From assembly GCA_020630045.1 (NCBI GenBank), contig JAHDCE010000344.1, forward strand, positions 1-5,288: DNA of 5,288 nt. Direction: 5' to 3'. The translations under genes and the position numbers were made by a program. The notes below the pieces were generated by a model. It saw only the letters and a program-made list of their open reading frames with translations, ran no database searches and was not told the DNA's origin. The DNA is from Saprospiraceae bacterium (GTDB lineage: Bacteria; Bacteroidota; Bacteroidia; Chitinophagales; Saprospiraceae). Numbering within the stretch: position 1 is the first letter of the stretch; every line of letters begins with the position of its first letter. This document shows, in pieces, positions 1 to 5,288 of this stretch.

Positions 1-2
1 AT

Positions 3-566
3 GAAGTAAGGAAAGACTCGGCGGGGAGTGACTGCCGTATTCCAATGGGATATTATTTGGTAGATGATGTGAAGGTTGAAAAATGGAAACCCGAAATGCA
101 ACAGGAAGCTCCCGAACCTGAGCCGGCCGAAGAGGAAAAAATTGAAATCGCCACTCCGGAAACGCCCCGAATCATAGAAGATAAAATTCATGAATTCGAA
201 AATGTGAATTTTGAATTTGCTAGCGCTAAATTATTAAACGAATCATTCCCCGAACTCAATTCCTTATTCCAATATTTGGACAGGTATCCCAATTTTCATA
301 TTGAAATAAGAGGACATACTGACAACGTAGGAAAAGAACAAGCGAACCTGGACTTATCTCGTAGAAGAGCCGGAGCAGTAGCCACCTATCTGATTCAAAA
401 AGGAGTGTCTCCCAACAGAATCGGAATACAAGGGTTCGGAGAGTCGTCTCCCTTAGTAGAAAATGATAGTGAGGAAAATCGCGAATTGAACCGCAGGGTT
501 GAATTCGTAATAACAAAAACCAAGACTGCATCAACAGCCGCAAATCAACATTTCCATTCCCGATAA
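3..566 (+). CDS. OmpA-family protein, C-terminal part (5' partial)
   Basis: This is the C-terminal end of an OmpA-like protein that anchors the outer membrane to peptidoglycan. The frame is open to the left edge of the window, so the ATG at 45 is probably internal and the real start lies outside. Numbering from that ATG, residues 1-15 carry a 'YYLVDDV' segment. Such a segment often ends a jelly-roll, carbohydrate-binding-like domain in Bacteroidetes OmpA proteins (recalled, not searched). An acidic Pro/Glu-rich linker follows at about 20-45. The OmpA/MotB domain spans about 50-157, with GHTDNVG (90-96), the LSRRRAGAV helix (104-112), GFGESSP (130-136) and NRRVEF (149-154). D93 and R108 match the Asp and Arg that bind diaminopimelate in OmpA domains. 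A Thr/Ala-rich tail of about 16 residues follows the domain. The last 22 bp overlap the end of the convergent minus-strand gene. The domain is certain; the full architecture is not visible. Confidence 0.93.
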   Translation, partial: EVRKDSAGSDCRIPMGYYLVDDVKVEKWKPEMQQEAPEPEPAEEEKIEIATPETPRIIEDKIHEFENVNFEFASAKLLNESFPELNSLFQYLDRYPNFHIEIRGHTDNVGKEQANLDLSRRRAGAVATYLIQKGVSPNRIGIQGFGESSPLVENDSEENRELNRRVEFVITKTKTASTAANQHFHSR

Positions 567-1138
567 GGGGAATGTGTATAATATTTGGGGCGGTCGTCCA
601 GTCGGATATGCATCCAATACACGCCTAGGCCACTGGTGCTTAACCACATGTTTTTATCAGATAACCTTTGGTCAACCGCCTTGGCGACCGATTTCCACAG
701 TTGGATGATTTGGTGACTCGAGGCATTCCTAACGAAATCGGCGATATGTGGATATCCGGACGGTACATCAGGAACAGGAACTACTAGGACGGCATCCCCG
801 CCCAAATTGCCAAAAGTACTGACACCTTGTTCCGCCGATTCAAATTGTTTTGCGAAGGTGCGGAAATCCGGTTGAACGGAGGACAGCCTTCGGGATTCGA
901 CCAATACGAATTCATAATCATTGTCTAGATCTCCTTGACGTACCGGCGGTGTTTCCCAGAAGAAAGCGGAAAATGGGGATTGAGCTAAAATGTTATTGTA
1001 AAATGAAATGAATGCTTCGTCTTCATTCCAAAGCCGAAAAACTTCACGGAAGGACAATAATTCTCCTTGTTGGAAGAGTTGGTATTTTGTCGTTTTATCC
1101 GAAAGGACAGTTTCTTTGTATTCAAATAATGTTGTCAT
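545..1138 (-). CDS. Uncharacterised protein, DUF6940-like
   Basis: This 197-residue protein has no signal peptide or membrane segment and is probably cytoplasmic. I recognise it from memory as resembling the DUF6940 family, which has no known function. Visible landmarks are 'FFWETPP' (59-65), 'NLGGDAVLVVP' (111-121), 'WLSTSGLGVYWMH' (165-177) and a C-terminal 'IRLDDRPKYY' (178-187). The Trp/Tyr-rich end with HIRLDDRPKYY looks like the conserved core. The frame is open further upstream to 1288, but I chose the Met at 1138. The sequence from there reads like a natural N-terminus, and the longer version would cover the signal peptide and linker of the opposite gene. The DNA before this start is AT-rich with no Shine-Dalgarno motif, as is common in Bacteroidota. 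Its ATG overlaps that of the divergent lipoprotein gene, and its 3' end overlaps the OmpA gene by 22 bp. The coding call is firm; the family name is moderately sure. Confidence 0.85.
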   Translation of the reverse strand: MTTLFEYKETVLSDKTTKYQLFQQGELLSFREVFRLWNEDEAFISFYNNILAQSPFSAFFWETPPVRQGDLDNDYEFVLVESRRLSSVQPDFRTFAKQFESAEQGVSTFGNLGGDAVLVVPVPDVPSGYPHIADFVRNASSHQIIQLWKSVAKAVDQRLSDKNMWLSTSGLGVYWMHIRLDDRPKYYTHSPYREWKC

Positions 1139-2066
1139 GAGAATATTTATGTTTTTAGTATTGATTTTATGGGTCATCGGTTGCGGGCCTTCAAATATTG
1201 AGATAAAGGAAGAAGTACCTGCACCTACTCCAACCAAATCAACGGTTGGTAATATAACAACTCCAACCGCAAATTCGATGGTTCCCAAACCGGATTATCT
1301 GAATTACTCTTGGCACCAAGGGACTTCGGACAAATATCGGTTGATCAATCAGGTAGTGCCACCGGCAGGTTTTTCCCGGAAGGGAGCCGGCAAGGGTTCC
1401 TTGGCGGAATGGTTTCGTTTTTTACCGATAAAAGAGGACAACAGCCATGTGAAATATTACAATGGTGGAACGAAGTACAATGATGTCCATTATCGGATTA
1501 TTGACATTGATACCGGCAACCGCGACTTGCAGCAATGCGCGGATGCAGTGATGAGACTCAAGGCCGAGTATCATTATTCCAAAAAAGAATTCGATCAAAT
1601 CCATTTTGACTTTACGAGTGGGGACGAAGTCCGATTTGACGATTGGAGTCGGGGCAAACGACCCCGAGTAAAGGGTAACTCAGTTACGTTTTCTTCTCCT
1701 TCCGGAAATACGGACACATCCTATCCGGTATTCAGGAAATATATGAACATGATATTCAATTATGCCGGCACCTATTCATTGAGTAAGGAATTGAAGAAGG
1801 TAAATGTCCGAGACATGGAAATCGGGGATGTGTTCATTCAAGGAGGATTTCCGGGGCATGCGGTCGTCGTCGTGGATATGGTGGAAAATGATTCGGGTCA
1901 ACGGATGTTTTTGTTGGCTCAAAGTTATATGCCGGCACAAGACATACATATATTAAAGAATACAGGACACGGGAATTCCTCTCCTTGGTATCCGCTCAAC
2001 TTCGGAGAAACATTGTATACTCCGGAATGGTCTTTTGATGCCGGTGATTTAAAACGGTTCCGATAA
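1137..2066 (+). CDS. DUF4846 domain-containing lipoprotein
   Basis: This 309-residue exported lipoprotein has unknown function. Residues 1-16 form a lipoprotein signal peptide: one Arg at position 2, a hydrophobic core, and lipobox V-I-G-C with C16 as the acylated Cys. A Pro/Thr-rich linker runs to about 50. The rest matches my recollection of DUF4846: 'SLAEWFRFLPI' (88-98), 'YNGG' (108-111), 'DTGNRDLQQCADAVMRLKAEY' (125-145), 'IHFDFTSG' (155-162), 'YAGTYSLSKEL' (209-219), 'GDVFIQGGFPGHAVVVVD' (230-247) and 'LLAQSYMPAQDIHIL' (259-273). The GDVF...GHAVVVVD strand pair resembles the His-bearing hairpin of NlpC/P60 and CHAP-type cysteine hydrolases, and C134 begins a helix-like stretch, so a papain-like fold is possible but unproven. 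The frame stays open upstream to 1008. I chose 1137 because it yields a clean signal peptide with a basic N-terminus; Met5 (1149) is a weaker alternative. The MBL gene follows about 60 bp downstream. Confidence 0.92.
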   Translation: MRIFMFLVLILWVIGCGPSNIEIKEEVPAPTPTKSTVGNITTPTANSMVPKPDYLNYSWHQGTSDKYRLINQVVPPAGFSRKGAGKGSLAEWFRFLPIKEDNSHVKYYNGGTKYNDVHYRIIDIDTGNRDLQQCADAVMRLKAEYHYSKKEFDQIHFDFTSGDEVRFDDWSRGKRPRVKGNSVTFSSPSGNTDTSYPVFRKYMNMIFNYAGTYSLSKELKKVNVRDMEIGDVFIQGGFPGHAVVVVDMVENDSGQRMFLLAQSYMPAQDIHILKNTGHGNSSPWYPLNFGETLYTPEWSFDAGDLKRFR

Positions 2067-2126
2067 GAAGCCCGGAATTTGGGCAATTGAATGAAAGTTG
2101 TGAAATTGTGGGTTCAATCCAATTTT

Positions 2127-3023
2127 ATGATACATACCATCGACCTACAATTTTATGACCAACGGAATGTCATTGCTTCCTATTTAGTGGAAACTTCCGA
2201 AGGCCCCGTCCTAGTAGAAGTGGGTCCTCACTCTACATTCCCCCATTTGAAAAAGGGGATTGAGGACGCCGGTTACCGGGCGGAGGATATCCGACATGTG
2301 TTCATCACACATGTTCATTTGGATCATGCCGGAGCTGCTTGGTGGTTTGCCCAAAATGGAGCGAAAGTATATGTCCATCCCAAAGGATTGAGACACATGG
2401 CCGACCCTAGTCGATTGATGGATTCCGCCAGGAGGATTTACCAAAGTATGATGGATAGTCTTTGGGGCAAAATGGAAGCGATTCCGGAAGAATTATTGGT
2501 AGCCGTTGGCAATGGAGAAAAAGTTGAAATTGGAGATCAGACATTTATTGCTTGGGATACGCCCGGACATGCTGTTCACCACATCTCTTGGCAAATGGAC
2601 AAGGTCGTTTTTACCGGCGATGTAGGCGGAGTAAAAATCCTAGGAGGCCCGGTCGTACCACCTTGCCCGCCACCGGATATCCATGTGGAAGATTGGGACG
2701 CTTCTATTGAATTGTTGAAGGGCTTGTCGCCCGATGCTTTGTATCTCGGTCATTTCGGACGGGTAGATGATGTGCAGACTCATTTGAACGACTTGCAAAA
2801 AAGATTACATGCTTATGCGGACTGGATGAAACCTCATTTTGACGAAGGGACGGACATGAAAGAAATCACGCCCTTATTCACGGAAATGGTACAAGAAGAA
2901 TTGCGTTCCTTTGGAATCACCTCTGAAGAAGATTTAGGCAGTTACCAAGCCGCCAATCCTTCATGGATGAGTGTTTCGGGCTTGATGAGATATTGGAAAA
3001 AACGAGCTGAGCGGGAATCATAA
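2127..3023 (+). CDS. MBL-fold metallo-hydrolase
   Basis: This is a 298-residue soluble hydrolase of the metallo-beta-lactamase superfamily. All expected metal ligands are present: the HxHxDH motif in 'THVHLDH' (61-67), H148 in 'TPGHAVHH', D165 in 'FTGDVGG' and H209 in 'LGHFGR'. A binuclear metal site and hydrolysis of an ester or similar bond can be expected; the substrate is unknown. A distinctive Pro-rich stretch 'PVVPPCPPPDIHVEDW' (175-190) follows the D165 ligand and seems characteristic of one subgroup, possibly shaping the substrate pocket. The C-terminal 80 or so residues are helical and charged. There is no signal peptide. I prefer Met at 2127 ('MIHTIDLQFYD'), where relatives as I recall begin, preceded by the AT-rich 'ccaatttt'. 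An in-frame ATG at 2091 would add 12 residues and is the alternative. The gene lies 60 bp after the DUF4846 gene and 67 bp before the SCP2 gene, so co-transcription is possible. Confidence 0.94.
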   Translation: MIHTIDLQFYDQRNVIASYLVETSEGPVLVEVGPHSTFPHLKKGIEDAGYRAEDIRHVFITHVHLDHAGAAWWFAQNGAKVYVHPKGLRHMADPSRLMDSARRIYQSMMDSLWGKMEAIPEELLVAVGNGEKVEIGDQTFIAWDTPGHAVHHISWQMDKVVFTGDVGGVKILGGPVVPPCPPPDIHVEDWDASIELLKGLSPDALYLGHFGRVDDVQTHLNDLQKRLHAYADWMKPHFDEGTDMKEITPLFTEMVQEELRSFGITSEEDLGSYQAANPSWMSVSGLMRYWKKRAERES

Positions 3024-3046
3024 GTAACGGTTCAAAATTTTCTTCG

Positions 3047-3054
3047 TACCTTGC
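3047..3054 (+). promoter_or_regulatory. Possible Bacteroidota-type -7 promoter element before the SCP2 gene
   Basis: The sequence 'TACCTTGC' resembles the Bacteroidota -7 consensus TAnnTTTG with one T missing. It lies about 37 bp before the SCP2 start, which would leave a short AT-rich leader with no Shine-Dalgarno motif. I could not find a convincing TTG-type -33 element at the expected spacing, so this is weak. If real, it would let the SCP2 gene be expressed apart from the MBL gene upstream. Confidence 0.25.
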
Positions 3055-3090
3055 CAGCGAATTTTCACTAAATATTAAATCATTACGACA

Positions 3091-3408
3091 ATGACTGCTA
3101 AAGAGTTTCTTGAAAACTTGCCATCCAAAGTAAGTCCTGAAGCAATTGAAGGACACAATACTTGTTTTCACTTCGACCTTCCGGGTGATGGTGGTGGCCA
3201 ATACACTTTGAACATTGCTGACGGCAAAGTAGATGTTGCTGAAGGATTGAACGGCGATGCTAAATGTACCGTAAAGTCTGATGCGAATGTCCTTGTAGAT
3301 ATCGTTGAAGGTCGCCAAAATCCAATGATGGCGTTCATGATGGGTAAAATCAAAGTGGACAACCAAGGCGAAATGTTGAAATATGCTAAGATTCTTGGGT
3401 TGATGTAA
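3091..3408 (+). CDS. SCP2 sterol/lipid-binding domain protein
   Basis: This is a 105-residue stand-alone SCP2 (sterol carrier protein 2) domain, a small cytoplasmic fold with a hydrophobic tunnel that binds fatty acids, acyl-CoA or other lipids. Visible hallmarks are the strands 'CFHFDLPG' (25-32) and 'QYTLNIADGKVDV' (37-49), 'AKCTVKSDANVLVDIVEG' (57-74), and the characteristic 'NPMMAFMMGKIKVDNQ' (77-92) before the final helix 'MLKYAKILGLM'. The length fits a single-domain bacterial member. The start has no Shine-Dalgarno motif but an AT-rich leader. It is the last gene of the plus-strand run and is followed after 28 bp by a strong terminator. Its ligand is unknown. The neighbouring MBL hydrolase could act on a lipid-like compound that this protein carries, but nothing here proves it. 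Confidence 0.93.
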   Translation: MTAKEFLENLPSKVSPEAIEGHNTCFHFDLPGDGGGQYTLNIADGKVDVAEGLNGDAKCTVKSDANVLVDIVEGRQNPMMAFMMGKIKVDNQGEMLKYAKILGLM

Positions 3409-3436
3409 TCCGGTTGATTTGAATTTCAACAAATTG

Positions 3437-3478
3437 AAAACGGTCTTGGCGATTCCTCGCCAAGACCGTTTTTGTTTT
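3437..3478 (+). terminator. Rho-independent terminator after the SCP2 gene
   Basis: A perfect 16-bp inverted repeat (AAAACGGTCTTGGCGA at 3437-3452 and its complement at 3457-3472) encloses a TTCC loop and runs into a T-rich tract ending near 3478. This is a classic intrinsic terminator for the plus-strand transcript ending with the SCP2 gene. It lies between two convergent genes. On the minus strand the stem ends in TTTT, so it may also stop transcripts of the TlpA-like gene, with a weaker U-tract. Confidence 0.92.
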
Positions 3479-3511
3479 CCCATAAGGGAAAATATCATTC
3501 TTCCCTAAACC

Positions 3512-3526
3512 AAACCCTACGGGTTT
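3512..3526. other. Small hairpin across the stop codon of the TlpA-like gene
   Basis: AAACCC (3512-3517) and GGGTTT (3521-3526) form a 6-bp stem with a 3-nt loop. The TAG stop of the minus-strand gene (3517-3519) lies inside it. Read on the plus strand it is followed by extra T residues, so it could be a second weak stop for plus-strand read-through. On the minus strand only a broken T-run follows. The stem is short and may be chance. Confidence 0.35.
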
Positions 3527-4956
3527 TTCGCCAATAATTGATTCAAAACATTGCCGATTCCTTGGGAGGGTCTGGGGGCGTTGATACTGATAATTTTTCC
3601 TTCTGCGTCAATTAGCATGAATCGGGGAATGCCGGAAATATTGTATTCTTTACAAATGCTGGAGCTCCACCCTCCCGGCGTAAATACTTGAACTCCTTGA
3701 AGGTCTTTTTCCTTGACGTATTTTTTCCACCTATTCTCGTCTCTATCCGTTGAGACACTGAGGAAAACCACATCTTTCCCGTGAAATTCCTTTTCTACTT
3801 TTGTAAGGAATGGGATTTCCCTTTTACAAGGACCACACCAAGTCGCCCAAACATCAACATATACTATTTTTCCTTTGAAGTCGCTGAGTTTGACTTCTTT
3901 TCCATCGACATCCCTGGCTGTAAAATCAGGAGCGGGTTTGCCTTCGCTGAGGTGGCCCCATTTCTTCCAGATTTCATTGATGGCGGCTAGGTAACGTTCA
4001 TTTTCAACGCCATTCCTGACTTGTTCGAATTCAGGTTCGAGTCCACTCACTCCTCCCCTGAATGCATGTTCATATAAAACTCTGGTCTGCAAGTAATCCT
4101 GAGCCCATTTTTCCTTGTAAATATTGGGGATATTGACAAAAATGGATTTCACCAAATCAATCTTGGAACTCAAAGCGATTTTTTTGGTCTGTAATTCACG
4201 ATCCAATAATCCGAACATGGTTTGGTTCAGGTAATCGCGGTAGGTTTTTGATGCCAATAAAGACTGGTCTTCCGCATCGTAAATTTCCATGGCTGTAGTG
4301 ATGTCGTATCCATTCCAAACAGCGGCACCATCAGCTTTATTGAGGTATGCATACATACCGGGATATTTCATCATATCGAACCCATACCCTCCGTCGATAT
4401 GCGCTTGTTCCAATTTGACAAATTCGGCCATTTCACCCTTGAAGGTTTTACCGTTTTTAAACTTTTCCAGATGTTCCGTAAGTCTTCCCTTTTTCTCATC
4501 TAACCAAGTAAAAAACTCTTGCTTTTCTTTTCTATAAATATGTTGTCCGGACATATATCGGGCATCAATTCGTTGCCTTTCCGCCAAATATTGGTTGGGC
4601 TTCTCACCATCTCCGGAGAACTTGGCTGTACCGGCCGGATTTTTCAAATCGAATTCGAACTTCATTTTGTCGCCAGGTTTGACAAATATTTGAAGTTGCC
4701 TACGATTCACCAAAATCATATAATATTGGGCATAGCGATGCTTCAACTCAGCACTGAAGGTTCCATCCTTCGTCAGTGCGACCTTTTGGTCGATATCTAC
4801 ACCGAATGGTAATCCATATTCACGAATCACCAGTTCTTTTACACCACCGGTATTTAAAATTTTGCCCTCTATGACGGACACTTTTTCTCTTTTATCAGAA
4901 GCAATGGCTCCCAATCCAATCAACATTGAAAAAAACAAGCAGTATATCGTCTTCAT
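3517..4956 (-). CDS. TlpA-like thiol-disulfide oxidoreductase, exported
   Basis: This 479-residue protein is a periplasmic or membrane-associated thioredoxin-like oxidoreductase of the TlpA/ResA kind, which reduces or exchanges disulfides in envelope proteins. Residues 1-20 form a Sec signal peptide (MKTIYC, hydrophobic core, 'GAIAS'), with likely cleavage near 20 and no lipobox. Residues about 26-125 look like the beta-rich DUF4369-type domain of Bacteroidetes TlpA proteins ('VIEGKI', 'KDGTFSAEL', 'VKPGDKMKFEFD', 'FSGDGEKPNQYL'). A helical, charged middle region (about 125-335) follows. The thioredoxin/AhpC-TSA domain starts at 'GKPAPDFTARDVDGKEVKL' (339-357). It has active-site W373-C374-G375-P376-C377, 'VFLSVSTDRDE' (397-407) and the cis-proline loop 'SGIPRF' (441-446, P444). 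Both active-site Cys are present, so it should be redox-active. It is convergent with the SCP2 gene. Its start lies 44 bp from the palindromic element at 4999-5161, which therefore occupies its upstream region. Its partner proteins are not visible here. Confidence 0.95.
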   Translation of the reverse strand: MKTIYCLFFSMLIGLGAIASDKREKVSVIEGKILNTGGVKELVIREYGLPFGVDIDQKVALTKDGTFSAELKHRYAQYYMILVNRRQLQIFVKPGDKMKFEFDLKNPAGTAKFSGDGEKPNQYLAERQRIDARYMSGQHIYRKEKQEFFTWLDEKKGRLTEHLEKFKNGKTFKGEMAEFVKLEQAHIDGGYGFDMMKYPGMYAYLNKADGAAVWNGYDITTAMEIYDAEDQSLLASKTYRDYLNQTMFGLLDRELQTKKIALSSKIDLVKSIFVNIPNIYKEKWAQDYLQTRVLYEHAFRGGVSGLEPEFEQVRNGVENERYLAAINEIWKKWGHLSEGKPAPDFTARDVDGKEVKLSDFKGKIVYVDVWATWCGPCKREIPFLTKVEKEFHGKDVVFLSVSTDRDENRWKKYVKEKDLQGVQVFTPGGWSSSICKEYNISGIPRFMLIDAEGKIISINAPRPSQGIGNVLNQLLAKNP

Positions 4957-4998
4957 TCGTTTAGACTTATGGACATTGAAAATTGTGATTCTATATAT

Positions 4999-5161
4999 TA
5001 GATGTTATCGCGAAAAATTGAGTATAGCCAAACCGTTATTTTGGAAATCCACTTCGTTATTCCCCTTAAACGTAGCTAAGGCTATGCTTTGCGGCGAATG
5101 CCTTGTTGATTCCCAAAATAACGATTCGCCTTTCATACAAAAAATTTCGTGATAACATCTA
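4999..5161. mobile_element. MITE-like palindromic element with terminal inverted repeats
   Basis: The ends are 17-nt inverted repeats matching at 16 positions: TAGATGTTATCGCGAAA at 4999-5015 and the complement of 5145-5161. A second inverted pair lies inside: 5034-5052 against 5105-5123, matching at 17 of 19 positions. The centre holds a small hairpin, CGTAGC-TAAG-GCTATG (5071-5086, one G-T pair). The right half also contains GGCGAAT/ATTCGCC (5093-5099 and 5124-5130), and CGTTATT occurs twice in the left half (5034 and 5055). The whole stretch could fold into one long imperfect hairpin. It encodes no transposase, so if mobile it would need one supplied from elsewhere. A TA flanks each end of the 15-nt core repeat, which would fit a TA target duplication as in IS630/Tc1-type transposition, but TA is itself palindromic, so this is weak. 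It lies between the start of the TlpA-like gene and the short frame at the right edge. Confidence 0.75.
5071..5086. repeat. Central hairpin of the palindromic element
   Basis: CGTAGC and GCTATG pair around a TAAG loop (six pairs, one of them G-T). After an A-C mismatch, two further A-T pairs extend the stem. This marks the symmetry axis of the element at 4999-5161 and would be the apex of the folded arms. Confidence 0.6.
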
Positions 5162-5287
5162 TTTAACTTCATCAAACACAAAATCGACTCCCAATGCCCT
5201 GATTTTAAAATTCTTCTTGACTAAGTACCTGGCCAAAAGTAATCGAATAATGATTTTCATGGGTATTTTTGTTTTAGTCGAGGGAAG
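5159..5287 (-). CDS. Short hypothetical reading frame, possibly partial
   Basis: On the minus strand a frame runs from the right edge to a TAG at 5159-5161. It contains an ATG at 5258-5260 that would give a 33-residue basic, hydrophobic peptide beginning MKIIIRLLLARYLVKK and ending GVDFVFDEVK. The DNA before that ATG is A-rich (AAAACAAAAATACCC), as expected for a Bacteroidota start, but the frame is also open to the window edge, so it could be the tail of a longer gene. The stop codon is formed by the last bases of the palindromic element, so the original 3' end may have been changed by insertion. I do not recognise the protein. It may also be a chance frame. Confidence 0.35.
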   Translation of the reverse strand, partial: LPSTKTKIPMKIIIRLLLARYLVKKNFKIRALGVDFVFDEVK

Positions 5288-5288
5288 C

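Noticed and set aside
1008..1136. N-terminal extension of the DUF4846 frame back to 1008
   Set aside because: It would bury the lipoprotein signal peptide behind 43 polar residues and lies antisense to the DUF6940-like gene.
1139..1288. N-terminal extension of the DUF6940-like frame up to 1288
   Set aside because: The extra 50 residues lie antisense to the signal peptide and linker of the lipoprotein, are of low complexity, and the Met at 1138 gives a natural start.
2069..2084. Possible terminator GCCC...GGGC after the DUF4846 gene
   Set aside because: The stem has only four pairs and no T-tract follows, so it is likely chance and the downstream MBL gene may be co-transcribed.
2109..2121. 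tRNA T-arm-like motif GGTTCAATCC
   Set aside because: Only about ten bases match; there is no acceptor stem, anticodon arm or CCA around it, and it lies just before the MBL start.
2917..3498. 193-codon open frame on the minus strand
   Set aside because: It runs antisense through the end of the MBL gene, the whole SCP2 gene and the terminator stem. Its translation has no recognisable domain, while the plus-strand proteins are clear family members.
4519..4812. Plus-strand frames within the TlpA-like gene (for example 3781, 4289 and 4519 starts)
   Set aside because: These are antisense shadows of a well-supported minus-strand gene with a signal peptide and thioredoxin active site.
4862..5152. 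96-codon plus-strand frame across the TlpA-like gene start and the palindromic element
   Set aside because: It begins inside the TlpA-like coding region on the opposite strand and continues through repeat DNA; no protein features are seen.

Overview
The window looks like ordinary chromosomal DNA of a Bacteroidota bacterium, plausibly a Cytophagales/Cyclobacteriaceae-type organism. This rests on gene content and style: an OmpA-family protein whose upstream part ends in a 'YYLVDDV' segment, a TlpA-type thioredoxin fused to a long Bacteroidetes-style N-terminal region, AT-rich start regions without Shine-Dalgarno motifs, and moderate GC. No rRNA or tRNA marker is present, so the taxonomy is inference.

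Layout from left to right. (1) Positions 3-566, plus: the C-terminal part of an OmpA-family, peptidoglycan-binding outer-membrane protein that runs in from the left edge. (2) 545-1138, minus: a cytoplasmic protein resembling the DUF6940 family, whose 3' end overlaps the OmpA gene by 22 bp. (3) 1137-2066, plus: a DUF4846 lipoprotein. Its ATG overlaps the ATG of the minus-strand gene in the shared tetramer CATG, so the two genes are divergent with no intergenic DNA. (4) 2127-3023, plus: a metallo-beta-lactamase-fold hydrolase with a complete set of metal ligands. (5) 3091-3408, plus: a stand-alone SCP2 sterol/lipid-binding domain protein, followed by a strong 16-bp-stem terminator at 3437-3478. 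(6) 3517-4956, minus: an exported TlpA-like thiol-disulfide oxidoreductase with a WCGPC active site. (7) 4999-5161: a non-coding, largely palindromic element with terminal inverted repeats, of MITE type. (8) 5159-right edge, minus: a short reading frame whose stop codon lies in the end of that element.

The three plus-strand genes 1137-3408 may form one transcription unit, with a possible extra promoter before the SCP2 gene. The envelope theme is clear for the OmpA protein, the DUF4846 lipoprotein and the TlpA protein. The roles of the DUF6940-like, DUF4846, MBL and SCP2 proteins cannot be fixed from sequence, and nothing ties them into a known pathway. I did not find a defence system, CRISPR array, secretion cluster or other clearly new multi-gene system. 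The most interesting items are the palindromic element at 4999-5161 and the head-to-head start-codon overlap at 1136-1139.
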